From: Dehalococcoidia bacterium
Lineage (GTDB): Bacteria > Chloroflexota > Dehalococcoidia > GIF9 > UBA5629
Direction of reading: 5' to 3'
DNA: 21,935 nt
Assembly (NCBI GenBank): GCA_028715025.1
Contig: JAQTLG010000002.1
Coordinates: forward strand, 1-21,935
In this document: piece by piece, positions 1 through 7,326 of the stretch
Numbering within the stretch: position 1 is the first letter of the stretch
Layout: the number at the start of each line of letters is the position of its first letter
Translations under genes and position numbers: made by a program
Notes under the pieces: generated by a model
What the model was told of the DNA's origin: nothing
Database searches by the model: none
Seen by the model: the letters and a program-made list of their open reading frames with translations, nothing else

Positions 1-75
1 GTCAAGGCCAGCAAGTTTTCAGGGGCTGCCAGGAGCAAAATCGAAGCGGCCGGTGGCAAGGTAGAGGAGATCTAG
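1..75 (+). CDS. rplO: 50S ribosomal protein L15, C-terminal end (partial)
   Basis: The first 75 bases read in frame 1 as the last 24 residues of a protein, ending at a TAG stop. The tail pattern, Phe-Ser...Ala...Lys-Ile-Glu-Ala-Ala-Gly-Gly-Lys-Val-Glu, is the usual C-terminus of ribosomal protein L15 of the large subunit. L15 normally sits directly before secY in the spc operon, and here secY follows after a single base. The secY Shine-Dalgarno (AGGAG at 65-69) lies inside this coding end, which suggests translational coupling. The N-terminal part lies outside the window. Confidence 0.9.
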   Translation, partial: VKASKFSGAARSKIEAAGGKVEEI

Positions 76-76
76 T

Positions 77-1393
77 ATGCCGCAGACTCAGTCACGGCCC
101 CGCCTGATCCAGGCGATGATCGATGCTTTTTCGCTGCCTGACCTCAGGCAGAAGCTTATTTTCACTCTGGCAATGCTGATCGTATTCAGGTTTATTGCCC
201 ATGTTCCTATACCCGGAGTGGACCTGGCTCAACTTCAAGACATTTTCGATCGCAATCAGCTGCTGGGCATGCTCGATCTTTTCAGCGGCGGGGCCATGAG
301 ATATTTCAGCATAGCTGCAATGGGCGTATACCCCTATATCACGTCATCAATTATAATGCAGCTTTTAGTGCCGGTTATACCTGCTTTGCGCCGGCTTTCG
401 GAAGAAGGAGAATCCGGCAGGAACAGGATCAATCAGATAACCCACTGGCTGACGGTACCGCTGGCAGCGCTGCAGGGATTTGCCCAGCTTCAGCTTTTAC
501 GCAGCCAGGGCGGCGTACTTGCAGCCGGTCCACTGGAGACGGTGGCCATCGTGGCATCGCTTACCGCCGGTACTATGATATGTGTATGGCTGGGAGAATT
601 AATAACCGAGAGGGGCATCGGCAACGGTGTCTCGATCATAATCTTCGGCGGAATCATCGCCGGACTGCCGGAACAGATAGGACGCGGCATGATAGCCAAG
701 GATAACTGGGCGGGCGTCGGCGTATTTGTACTCCTGGCGCTGGCCACGGTAGTTTTAATCGTGATTTTCACAGAAGGACACCGCCGTATACCGGTGCAAT
801 ATGCCCGCACGGCTTTTCGTGGCGGCAAGATGTACCGCCAGGCAGGATCAACCTACATTCCGCTGCGCGTTAATATGGCTGGCATGATTCCTTTGATCTT
901 CGCCATGTCGCTCATGATTTTCCCCGGCACTATCGCCAGCTATTTCGCAGCGCCGGCGGGGCAGGACCCCAATTTTGCCAACACAATTATGGAATGGTTT
1001 AATCCCAGCACACCTGTGCCCATCGGCCTCTTCTACTGGGTATTGTACTTCGTGCTGGTCGTCGGTTTCACCTTTTTCTACACCATGGTTATATTTGAGC
1101 AGATGGACCTGGCTCGCACCCTGCAGCGTCAGGGAGGATTCATTCCTGGCGTTCGGCCGGGTAAACCCACGACGGACTATTTGAACGGCGTAACCAATCG
1201 TTTGACCTGGGGCGGCGCCCTTTTTCTGGCCATCGTGGCCATTATGCCGTTTTTCGCCAGTCAGATTACAAACGCATCGGTAATGACGCTTTCCAGCACA
1301 GCCATACTGATCGTAGTGGGCGTGGCGCTGGATACCATGAAGCAGATAGAGGCGCAGCTTACCATGCGGCGCTATGAAGGTTTCTTAAAGTAA
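77..1393 (+). CDS. secY: Preprotein translocase subunit SecY
   Basis: SecY is the channel-forming subunit of the SecYEG translocon in the cytoplasmic membrane, which exports unfolded proteins and inserts membrane proteins. The 438-residue product has the usual length and about ten hydrophobic segments. The first family signature is seen around residues 62-95 (Gly-Gly-Ala-Met-Arg-Tyr-Phe-Ser-Ile then Pro-Tyr-Ile-Thr-Ser-Ser-Ile-Ile). The second is the GIGNGVSIIIF stretch. The cytoplasmic loop GGFIPGVRPGKPT that contacts SecA and the ribosome is intact. The ATG is chosen because AGGAG lies 7 nt upstream and the protein starts just before the first transmembrane helix. It follows rplO by one base and precedes adk, the standard spc-operon order. 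Confidence 0.97.
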   Translation: MPQTQSRPRLIQAMIDAFSLPDLRQKLIFTLAMLIVFRFIAHVPIPGVDLAQLQDIFDRNQLLGMLDLFSGGAMRYFSIAAMGVYPYITSSIIMQLLVPVIPALRRLSEEGESGRNRINQITHWLTVPLAALQGFAQLQLLRSQGGVLAAGPLETVAIVASLTAGTMICVWLGELITERGIGNGVSIIIFGGIIAGLPEQIGRGMIAKDNWAGVGVFVLLALATVVLIVIFTEGHRRIPVQYARTAFRGGKMYRQAGSTYIPLRVNMAGMIPLIFAMSLMIFPGTIASYFAAPAGQDPNFANTIMEWFNPSTPVPIGLFYWVLYFVLVVGFTFFYTMVIFEQMDLARTLQRQGGFIPGVRPGKPTTDYLNGVTNRLTWGGALFLAIVAIMPFFASQITNASVMTLSSTAILIVVGVALDTMKQIEAQLTMRRYEGFLK

Positions 1394-1406
1394 GGAGGAT
1401 TTGAAA

Positions 1407-2066
1407 ATGTTCTTCATATTGCTTGGAGCGCCCGGGGCAGGGAAGGGTACCCAGGCAGATATTATAGTTAAAGAAATGTCGTTGCCACACGTTGCGTCGG
1501 GCGATCTTTTCCGGCACGCGCTGAAGAACGGGACCGATCTGGGAAAGCAGGCGGAATCGTACATGAAGGCCGGAAAACTGGTGCCTGACGAGATAACCAT
1601 CAAGATGATCCTCGAAAGAATTGCAAAAGACGACTGCGAAAACGGTTGTGTATTTGACGGCTTCCCCCGCACGCTCGAACAGGCCAAGGCGCTGGATGTC
1701 GCACTGGAGAAGCAGGGCAAATCGATTGAAAGCGCCATATATATCGAGGTACCCGAAAGCGTACTGCTCGACAGGCTGACCGGACGCTGGGTATGCCGGA
1801 CCTGCCAGTCCCCCTTCCATCAAAAGAACCAGCCGCCTAAGAAACCCGGTGTTTGTGATAAGTGCGAAGGTGAGCTTTACCAGAGGGCTGATGATAAGGA
1901 AGAGACCATCAAGGAGCGTCTGAAGGTTTATTTTGCCCAGACGATGCCGCTGCTTGATTACTATGATAAGAAGGGCAGGCTTTTCAGGTGCAATGGCAAC
2001 CAGCACATAGGCGAGGTAGGCAAAGACATCGTCAAGTTCCTTAAAGGACTGAAGCAGAAGAAGTAA
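1407..2066 (+). CDS. adk: Adenylate kinase, zinc-type LID
   Basis: Adenylate kinase converts ATP and AMP to two ADP in the cytoplasm. The P-loop GAPGAGKG is at residues 7-14 and the AMP-binding DGFPRT at about 84-89. The LID domain carries four cysteines in a CX2C...CX2C arrangement (C130, C133, C150, C153), so this is the long, zinc-stabilised form rather than the short E. coli-like LID. A TTG at 1401 is in frame, but the AGGAGG at 1393-1398 would be only 2 nt from it. That site is 8 nt from the ATG at 1407, so I start there (219 residues). The Shine-Dalgarno overlaps the end of secY. The stop TAA is followed immediately by the map ATG. Confidence 0.96.
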   Translation: MFFILLGAPGAGKGTQADIIVKEMSLPHVASGDLFRHALKNGTDLGKQAESYMKAGKLVPDEITIKMILERIAKDDCENGCVFDGFPRTLEQAKALDVALEKQGKSIESAIYIEVPESVLLDRLTGRWVCRTCQSPFHQKNQPPKKPGVCDKCEGELYQRADDKEETIKERLKVYFAQTMPLLDYYDKKGRLFRCNGNQHIGEVGKDIVKFLKGLKQKK

Positions 2067-2816
2067 ATGACCATTATCAAATCGGCCGAGGAGATCGCTG
2101 TAATGCGCGAGGCCGGCAGGATTGTAGCAATAGTGTTGCAGAGAATGAGCGAAGCAGTTAAAGCGGGCGTTAAAACGCGGCAGCTCAACGACCTGGCCGA
2201 AAAGGAATTAGGCAGGTGGAAAGGGGCCAAAGCTTCGTTTAAAGGCTACAACGGTTTTCCTGCCAGTATATGTGTGTCGGTAAACGATGAGATCGTTCAC
2301 GGCATACCTGACGGCAGGGTACTTAAGGAAGGCGATATAATATCGCTGGATTTCGGGGTCATTTATAAAGGATTTCAGGGCGACGCCGCAGTTACCGTTG
2401 GTGTCGGCCAGGTCAGCCCTGAAGCAACCCGTCTGATTGAAGTTGCCCGGGCATCCCTGATGCAGGGGATAGCGGCAGCGCGCGAAGGCGGGACGCTGGG
2501 AGATATCGGGGCAGCCATTCAAACTTACGTGGAACAACGGAGTTACAACGTGGTCAGGGAATACTCGGGTCACGGAATCGGCAGGGATATGCATGAGGAC
2601 CCGCTGGTGCCCAACTTCGGCAACAGAGGCGAGGGTCTCAAATTGAAAGAAGGCATGACACTTGCGCTTGAGCCGATGGTAAACGCAGGCGGTTGGAAGA
2701 CACGGCAGAACGCTAACGGCTGGACGGTACATACCGCCGACCATAGCCTGTCGGCGCATTTTGAGCATACTATTGCTATCGGGAGCGGAGACGCCCAGAT
2801 CTTAACCATACCGTAA
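2067..2816 (+). CDS. map: Methionine aminopeptidase, type I
   Basis: MetAP removes the initiator methionine from nascent proteins when the second residue is small. The 249 residues match the type I length. The five metal ligands of the pita-bread fold are visible: D95 and D106 (SLDFG...GDAA), H169 (SGHGIGRDMHE), E202 (ALEPM) and E233 (FEHT). The substrate-site histidine is H78 (EIVHGIP). There is no N-terminal SH3-binding or zinc-finger extension. The ATG directly follows the adk stop with no spacer, and only a weak AGAAG precedes it, so translation is probably coupled to adk. The adk-map-infA order is typical of the spc/alpha junction in Gram-positive-like phyla. Confidence 0.97.
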   Translation: MTIIKSAEEIAVMREAGRIVAIVLQRMSEAVKAGVKTRQLNDLAEKELGRWKGAKASFKGYNGFPASICVSVNDEIVHGIPDGRVLKEGDIISLDFGVIYKGFQGDAAVTVGVGQVSPEATRLIEVARASLMQGIAAAREGGTLGDIGAAIQTYVEQRSYNVVREYSGHGIGRDMHEDPLVPNFGNRGEGLKLKEGMTLALEPMVNAGGWKTRQNANGWTVHTADHSLSAHFEHTIAIGSGDAQILTIP

Positions 2817-2825
2817 GAACAGCAT

Positions 2826-3044
2826 ATGGATAAAAAAGAAGCAATCGAGGTCGAAGGAACTGTAATTGAATCATTGCCAAATGCTACTTTCAGGGTGGAG
2901 TTGGCCAACGGTCACAGGGTCCTTGCACATATATCGGGGAAAATGCGTCGACACTACATCAGGATATTGCCGGCGGACAAAGTACTGGTTGAGCTTTCAC
3001 CTTACGATCTTACCAGGGGCAGGATTACCTACCGCTTCAAGTAA
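2826..3044 (+). CDS. infA: Translation initiation factor IF-1
   Basis: IF-1 binds the 30S A site during initiation and works with IF-2 and IF-3. At 72 residues it has the exact family length and is a single S1-like OB fold: EVEGTVIESLPNATFRVEL, then GHRVLAHISGKMRRHYIRI, then VELSPYDLTRGRITYRFK. The ATG follows the map stop by 9 nt, and no strong Shine-Dalgarno is seen, so coupling with map is likely. It is followed by the largest gap in the ribosomal block, which carries a promoter. Confidence 0.97.
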   Translation: MDKKEAIEVEGTVIESLPNATFRVELANGHRVLAHISGKMRRHYIRILPADKVLVELSPYDLTRGRITYRFK

Positions 3045-3060
3045 GACAGAGTGTATTGTT

Positions 3061-3089
3061 TTGACATAAAGTGAATAAAGGATTATAGT
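3061..3089 (+). promoter_or_regulatory. Sigma-70-type promoter for the rpmJ-rpoA segment
   Basis: TTGACA at 3061-3066, a 17-nt spacer and TATAGT at 3084-3089 give 11 of 12 consensus bases at ideal spacing. The expected start region is about 3095-3097, and the sequence there is GCGG followed by eight T residues (3099-3106). Transcription from here would re-drive rpmJ, rpsM, rpsK, rpsD, rpoA and the genes beyond, inside the long ribosomal cluster. The 83-bp gap it sits in is the largest in the block. Start-site mapping was not available. Confidence 0.8.
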
Positions 3090-3127
3090 ATTAAGCGGTT
3101 TTTTTTGGAAACGAGGATATATCGGAA

Positions 3128-3241
3128 ATGAAGGTCAGAGCTTCAGTCAAGAAACGTTGTGAGAAGTGTAAAATAATCCGTCGCCGCGGCGTTGTGCGGG
3201 TGATTTGCGTGAACCCAAAACACAAGCAGCGTCAGGGATAG
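3128..3241 (+). CDS. rpmJ: 50S ribosomal protein L36
   Basis: This is a 37-residue protein beginning MKVRASVKKRCEKCK and ending KHKQRQG, the size and pattern of ribosomal protein L36. The zinc-ribbon ligands C11, C14, C27 and H32 are all present, so this is the zinc-binding (C+) form. A GAGG at 3113-3116 lies 11 nt before the ATG. It stands between infA and rpsM, the normal position. Confidence 0.97.
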   Translation: MKVRASVKKRCEKCKIIRRRGVVRVICVNPKHKQRQG

Positions 3242-3261
3242 GCACAGGAGAAAATTAGAAC

Positions 3262-3651
3262 ATGGCTCGTATTGCAGGCGTAGACATTCCAAGGGAAAAG
3301 CAGGTGCTTTTCTCTATACAGTATATCCATGGTATCGGACCGAGCATCAGCAAAAAGATCTTGAAGACGCTGAAGATAGATCCGACCAAGAAGGTGAAAG
3401 ACCTGACCGATGAGGAAGTCAGCCGCATACGTGAAAGGATAGACAAGGACTATAACGTAGAGGGTGAGCTTCGCAAAGAGGTCACCATGAATATCAAGCG
3501 GTTGGTAGAAATAGGCAGCCGCCGTGGTATAAGGCACAAGAGGAACCTGCCGGTGCGGGGGCAGAGGACGCGTACCAATGCGCGCACCAAACGTGGAGCC
3601 AAGAAGACCGTCGCCGGGCGCGGGCAGAAGCGCGGTGCGACCAAGAAGTAA
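3262..3651 (+). CDS. rpsM: 30S ribosomal protein S13
   Basis: S13 lies in the head of the small subunit and contacts the 50S subunit and P-site tRNA. The 129-residue sequence starts MARIAGVDIPREK and has the helix-turn region YIHGIGPSISKKIL and the signature RGIRHKRNLPVRGQRTRTNARTK. The basic tail (KKTVAGRGQKRGATKK) is a little longer than in E. coli. An AGGAG about 12 nt before the ATG serves as ribosome site. It is followed by rpsK after 17 nt. Confidence 0.97.
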   Translation: MARIAGVDIPREKQVLFSIQYIHGIGPSISKKILKTLKIDPTKKVKDLTDEEVSRIRERIDKDYNVEGELRKEVTMNIKRLVEIGSRRGIRHKRNLPVRGQRTRTNARTKRGAKKTVAGRGQKRGATKK

Positions 3652-3668
3652 AGGAGTAACCATCTGAT

Positions 3669-4061
3669 ATGCCGCAGAAAAAGAAGGTCAGGACAAGAAA
3701 ACGTGAACGGAAGCTGATTCACGAAGGTAAAGCCTTTGTAACATCAACTTTTAACAATACTATCATTACGCTGACGGACACTAAAGGTGGTGTCATCTCG
3801 TGGGGCAGTTCTGGTACTGCTGGATTTAAAGGGTCCCGCAAGGGTACCCCATACGCAGCCCAGATGGCCGCGCAGGGAGCCGCCGCCAAGGCGAAGGAAC
3901 ATGGCCTGCGCCAGGTTGAGGTCTTTGTGCGCGGACCTGGCAGCGGGCGGGAAGCCGCTATACGGGCTATTCAAGCCTCGGGCATTGTGGTGTCCGGGAT
4001 ACGGGACGTAACGCCCGTGCCGCACAACGGATGCAGAGCCAGAAAGAGAAGGCGAGTATAA
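3669..4061 (+). CDS. rpsK: 30S ribosomal protein S11
   Basis: S11 is a platform protein of the small subunit. The 130 residues include AFVTSTFNNTIITLTD, the GTPYAAQMAA segment and the C-terminal rRNA-binding motif PHNGCRARKRRRV. In most bacteria the corresponding motif reads Cys-Arg-Pro-Pro/Lys, so the Arg-Ala here is a mild variant. The N-terminus is lysine/arginine-rich (PQKKKVRTRKRERK). AAAGGAG at 3651-3657 precedes the ATG. The stop is followed by rpsD after 3 nt. Confidence 0.97.
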   Translation: MPQKKKVRTRKRERKLIHEGKAFVTSTFNNTIITLTDTKGGVISWGSSGTAGFKGSRKGTPYAAQMAAQGAAAKAKEHGLRQVEVFVRGPGSGREAAIRAIQASGIVVSGIRDVTPVPHNGCRARKRRRV

Positions 4062-4064
4062 GAG

Positions 4065-4700
4065 ATGGCGAGATATACAGAAGCTTATTGTCGTTTGTGC
4101 CGTCGTACGGGCACCAAGCTCATGCTGAAGGGGGAGAGGTGCTTTACGGAGAAATGTGCTCTCGAGCGCAGGGATACTCCTCCCGGCCCCCATGCATCGG
4201 GCAGGAAGCGCCGGCCCAAGGTATCGGAGCGCGGCCTTCAGCTAATGGAAAAGCAGAAAGCCAAGTATACATACGGCACGTTTGAGAGACAGTTCCACCG
4301 CTTTTTCCAGGAGGCATCGAGAGTGCAGGGAATTACAGGTGATAACCTTGTGACCTTGCTTGAAAGGCGGCTGGATAACGTCGTATTTCGTCTGGGATTT
4401 GCCGATTCCCGCAGCCAGGCCAGACAGATCGTGCGCCACGGGCATATCAAGCTCAACGGGCGCAGGACCGATATCCCTTCCTGCCTGGTTAAAACAGGTG
4501 ACGTGATCGAGTGGCGCAAAGAGAGCACAAAGAGCGAGTACTACAAGACTCTGGTTGAAAAACTTGAGGATAAGGACGTGCCGGCGTGGCTGTCATTAGA
4601 AAAAGAAAATATGACAGGCCGGGTTGTATCACTGCCGGCCGCTGGTGAGATAAAAACGAATTTCAACGAGAAAGCGATCGTGGAATTCTATTCCCGATAG
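4065..4700 (+). CDS. rpsD: 30S ribosomal protein S4, zinc-binding form
   Basis: S4 is a primary 16S-binding assembly protein and in several bacteria the translational regulator of the alpha operon. The 211 residues contain four N-terminal cysteines (C9, C12, C26, C31; CX2C...CX4C), so this is the C+ zinc-binding type. The S4 RNA-binding domain is at about 95-155 (RLDNVVFRLGFADSRSQARQ, then HIKLNGRRTDIPS). The start follows the rpsK stop by three bases (TAAGAGATG). Its TAG stop overlaps the AGGAGG ribosome site of rpoA. Whether it regulates this operon cannot be read from the sequence. Confidence 0.97.
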   Translation: MARYTEAYCRLCRRTGTKLMLKGERCFTEKCALERRDTPPGPHASGRKRRPKVSERGLQLMEKQKAKYTYGTFERQFHRFFQEASRVQGITGDNLVTLLERRLDNVVFRLGFADSRSQARQIVRHGHIKLNGRRTDIPSCLVKTGDVIEWRKESTKSEYYKTLVEKLEDKDVPAWLSLEKENMTGRVVSLPAAGEIKTNFNEKAIVEFYSR

Positions 4701-4708
4701 GAGGATTT

Positions 4709-5740
4709 TTGGTTCAATTAGCTTTGCCAAAAATTGAATGTACCGAATACCGTGAGAATTACGGCAAATTCGTTGCCGAGCCGCTGGAGAGAGGTTTTGG
4801 CGTAATACTGGGCAACAGCATCCGTCGCGTGCTCCTCAGTTCTCTGCGCGGCGCAGCCGTTACATCCGTTCTAATCGAGGGGATAACCCAGGAGTTCAGC
4901 ACCATCCCTAATATGAAAGAGGATGTGACTGAATTTATGATGAATGTGCGTGACATACGCATCAAACTCCTCTCCAAGACCGCTGAAACAGGTAAAATGA
5001 CGCTTAAAGTTAAGGGGAAGGCCGACCTGAAGGCCGGCGATATAGTGATAGAGAACCCGACCGATTTCGAAATTGTTAATCCCGGCCTCTACCTGGCAAC
5101 CCTCGATTCCAGTGAAGCTAAAATGAATATTGAGTTCACGGTTAAGGCAGGCAAGGGATACCAGCCGGCGGGTATGGGTGACAGTGTGGGCATTATAGTC
5201 ACCAGCGAAGGAACGAGTAAGGAGATATCTATTGACGCGGTATTCTCCCCTGTTACACGTGCCAATTACTCTGTTGAGAGCAGCGGCCCGGGCCAGGGAG
5301 CGGGTAAAGAAAGACTGACAATGGAGATCTGGACCGACAATACGGTAGATCCGATCGAAGCCCTCTCCGAAAGCGTGGCTGTGCTGATCGAACAGTTTAA
5401 TTGTTTCACAGGCCTGGCCAGGACGATTGCGGATAAAGAAGAAAATGAAGCCTGGCAGAAATCGATACCCGCGGATGTTTACAATATGCCGTTGGAGAAG
5501 TTAAACCTGTCGACGCATACATACAACAGCCTGCGACGGGGAGGCATAACCATGACCGGCCAGCTACTGGAGAAGGGCCTGGATGGCCTGATGTCGCTGG
5601 GTGGATTCGGCGTTAAATCGAGGGAGGAAGTAGAGGTCGTATTAAAGGATCTGGGAGTTGAGTCGTCAGGCGCCCCTATTGAAAAAGATAAAAAGAAGAA
5701 GCGCACAAAGAACGCTGACACTGAAGGTGACAACGAATGA
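4709..5740 (+). CDS. rpoA: DNA-directed RNA polymerase subunit alpha
   Basis: Alpha dimerises to nucleate RNA polymerase, and its C-terminal domain binds UP elements and activators. The 343 residues have the alpha-NTD (for example RGFGVILGNSIRRVLLSSL, about 28-47) and the helix-hairpin-helix CTD (about 262-317: LNLSTHTYNSLRRGGI, then GFGVKSREEV). The position aligned to E. coli Arg265, the main DNA contact, is His270 here. The Asn268 equivalent is N273. A lysine-rich then acidic tail follows (about 325-343). The start is TTG at 4709, after AGGAGG at 4699-4704. The 4-nt spacing is short, but no in-frame ATG or GTG lies nearby, and the family N-terminus begins here. Confidence 0.97.
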   Translation: MVQLALPKIECTEYRENYGKFVAEPLERGFGVILGNSIRRVLLSSLRGAAVTSVLIEGITQEFSTIPNMKEDVTEFMMNVRDIRIKLLSKTAETGKMTLKVKGKADLKAGDIVIENPTDFEIVNPGLYLATLDSSEAKMNIEFTVKAGKGYQPAGMGDSVGIIVTSEGTSKEISIDAVFSPVTRANYSVESSGPGQGAGKERLTMEIWTDNTVDPIEALSESVAVLIEQFNCFTGLARTIADKEENEAWQKSIPADVYNMPLEKLNLSTHTYNSLRRGGITMTGQLLEKGLDGLMSLGGFGVKSREEVEVVLKDLGVESSGAPIEKDKKKKRTKNADTEGDNE

Positions 5741-6090
5741 GACACAGGTTATCAGGGAAAAAACTGGGCAGACCGATAGCGCACCGCTGGTCTTTATACC
5801 GCAACCTTGTTACGGATCTGCTTAACCATGGCAAGATAACTACAACGCTGCCCAAGGCCAAGGAAGCCAGGGGGCTGGCTGATAAAATGATTACCCTGGG
5901 CAAAGAGGGAAGCCTGGCCTCGAGAAGGCGGGCGTTGGCCTTTATCTACGACGAGCAGGTAGTTGAAAAAGTATTTACCGAGTACGCACCGAGGTACAAA
6001 TCGCGCCCCGGCGGCTATACACGTGTTTTAAAGCTGGGATCACGCGAAGGTGACCGGGCGCCTATGGCGCTTATAGAGATGGTGGAGTAA
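5737..6090 (+). CDS. rplQ: 50S ribosomal protein L17
   Basis: L17 is a large-subunit protein at the tunnel exit side. The 117 residues open with MRHRLSGKKLGRPIAHRWSL and contain RNLVTDLLNHGKITTTLPKAKEAR, the family signature. It ends in LKLGSREGDRAPMALIEMVE, close to the standard C-terminus. The ATG overlaps the rpoA stop in an ATGA, so it is translationally coupled to rpoA. The gene order rpoA-rplQ is near universal. Confidence 0.97.
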   Translation: MRHRLSGKKLGRPIAHRWSLYRNLVTDLLNHGKITTTLPKAKEARGLADKMITLGKEGSLASRRRALAFIYDEQVVEKVFTEYAPRYKSRPGGYTRVLKLGSREGDRAPMALIEMVE

Positions 6091-6104
6091 GATTCACTTT
6101 CGCG

Positions 6105-6896
6105 GTGGAGATCTTTAACAAGTTAAGAAAAATTGTTCTAGTGGTCGAATATAACGGCGGACGTTATTTCGGCTTCCAGTGGCAGAAGGCTCAGCCTACT
6201 ATACAGGATGAGATTGAGAAGGCTATACTCAAGCTGACGGGCGAGGAGCGGCGTGTCATTGCTGCCTGCAGGACTGATACAGGAGTCCATGCCAAAGGCC
6301 AGGTGGTTAGCTTCAGGACTGGCTCGGCATTGCCTGCGAAAGTGTTCGTCAGCGGATTAAACCATTATCTGCCACGGGATATCTCGGTCCTCATGGCCGG
6401 CGTAGTTACAGCCAGGTTCAATGTTATGAAAGATGCCATCAGCCGTGAGTACAGATATTTGATATTGAACAGGAGATCGCGGGCATCCCTGGGGAATGAT
6501 ATTTATTACCACGTAGCAGCAGAGCTGGACACCGGTCGGATGGACCTAGCCAGCAAATTGCTCATAGGCGAGCGTGATTTCGCTTCTTTTGTTACGGAGT
6601 GGGACAGGGAAGAGAGCACGGTACGAACTATTTACGATGCGGGAGTTTCGCGTGAGGGCGATTTAATAGCTTTCAGCGTTAGAGCCAAGTCGTTCTTAAC
6701 GCACCAGGTGCGCAATATGGTGGGCACACTGGTAAGGGTTGGGACAGGGAAAATTGGAGTAGAGGAATTTAAAGATATATTGGAGATGAAAAGATTGAGC
6801 CTGGCCGGGCCCACAGCGCCGGCGCATGGACTTTGTCTGATAAAAGTTATTTACGCGGATAATTCGGAGTTTAAATATGAAAACCTATGCACCTAA
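6105..6896 (+). CDS. truA: tRNA pseudouridine(38-40) synthase TruA
   Basis: TruA makes pseudouridine at positions 38-40 of the anticodon stem-loop of many tRNAs. The catalytic aspartate is D58 in CRTDTGVHAKGQV, and the ISREYRY and LTHQVRNMVGTLVRVGTGKI motifs are present. The length of 263 residues is normal. I use the GTG at 6105: there is no good Shine-Dalgarno, but the conserved strand KIVLVVEYNGGRYFGFQWQ starts at residue 9 and no ATG precedes it. The last 20 nt overlap rplM, so the two are probably coupled. The truA-rplM-rpsI order after rplQ is common in Firmicutes-like clusters. Confidence 0.95.
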   Translation: MEIFNKLRKIVLVVEYNGGRYFGFQWQKAQPTIQDEIEKAILKLTGEERRVIAACRTDTGVHAKGQVVSFRTGSALPAKVFVSGLNHYLPRDISVLMAGVVTARFNVMKDAISREYRYLILNRRSRASLGNDIYYHVAAELDTGRMDLASKLLIGERDFASFVTEWDREESTVRTIYDAGVSREGDLIAFSVRAKSFLTHQVRNMVGTLVRVGTGKIGVEEFKDILEMKRLSLAGPTAPAHGLCLIKVIYADNSEFKYENLCT

Positions 6897-7326
6897 AGCA
6901 AGTGAGATCGAAAGGAAATGGCACCTGGTTGACGCCAACGGCCAGACCCTGGGCAGGATGTGTTCGCAGGTAGCCAAACTGCTTATCGGAAAGCATAAGG
7001 CCATGTTCGCCAATAATATGGATACAGGCGATTTCGTGGTAGTAATCAATGCTGAAAAGATAAGGGTAACGGGGAAGAAACTCTCAGATAAATCATACCA
7101 CCGGGTTTCCGGGTACCCGGGCGGCATAAGGTCGGTGACGCTCGGCGAGATGCTGCAGAAGCATCCCGAACGAGTTATCGAGCATGCTGTTAAGGGCATG
7201 CTGCCCAACAGCACGCTGGGCAGGGCCATGTATAAAAAATTGAAGGTATATGCCGGTGATAAACATCCCCACCAGGCGCAGCTGGCCGGCATAAAAGAAT
7301 CTGACAAAGGGAGCACCCGCAAATGA
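6877..7326 (+). CDS. rplM: 50S ribosomal protein L13
   Basis: L13 is an early assembly protein of the large subunit. Its 149 residues begin MKTYAPKASEIERKWHLVDA and contain GQTLGRMCSQVAKLLIGKHK, then the GYPGGIRS region and the signature MLPNSTLGRAMYKKLKVYAG. GGAG at 6866-6869 sits 7 nt before the ATG, inside the end of truA. The start overlaps truA by 20 nt and the stop overlaps the rpsI start by 4 nt (ATGA). The C-terminus has a few extra residues (ESDKGSTRK) beyond the E. coli length. Confidence 0.97.
   Translation: MKTYAPKASEIERKWHLVDANGQTLGRMCSQVAKLLIGKHKAMFANNMDTGDFVVVINAEKIRVTGKKLSDKSYHRVSGYPGGIRSVTLGEMLQKHPERVIEHAVKGMLPNSTLGRAMYKKLKVYAGDKHPHQAQLAGIKESDKGSTRK

Noticed and set aside
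1401..1406. TTG at 1401 as the adk start
   Set aside because: The AGGAGG would be only 2 nt away; the ATG at 1407 has 8-nt spacing and the usual adenylate kinase N-terminus.
1359..2006. Open frame of 215 residues opposite adk
   Set aside because: It lies wholly antisense to a well-supported adenylate kinase gene, has no family resemblance and no ribosome site; it is a frame shadow.
2208..2768. Open frame of 186 residues opposite map
   Set aside because: It is antisense to methionine aminopeptidase, whose catalytic residues are all present; nothing supports a second gene.
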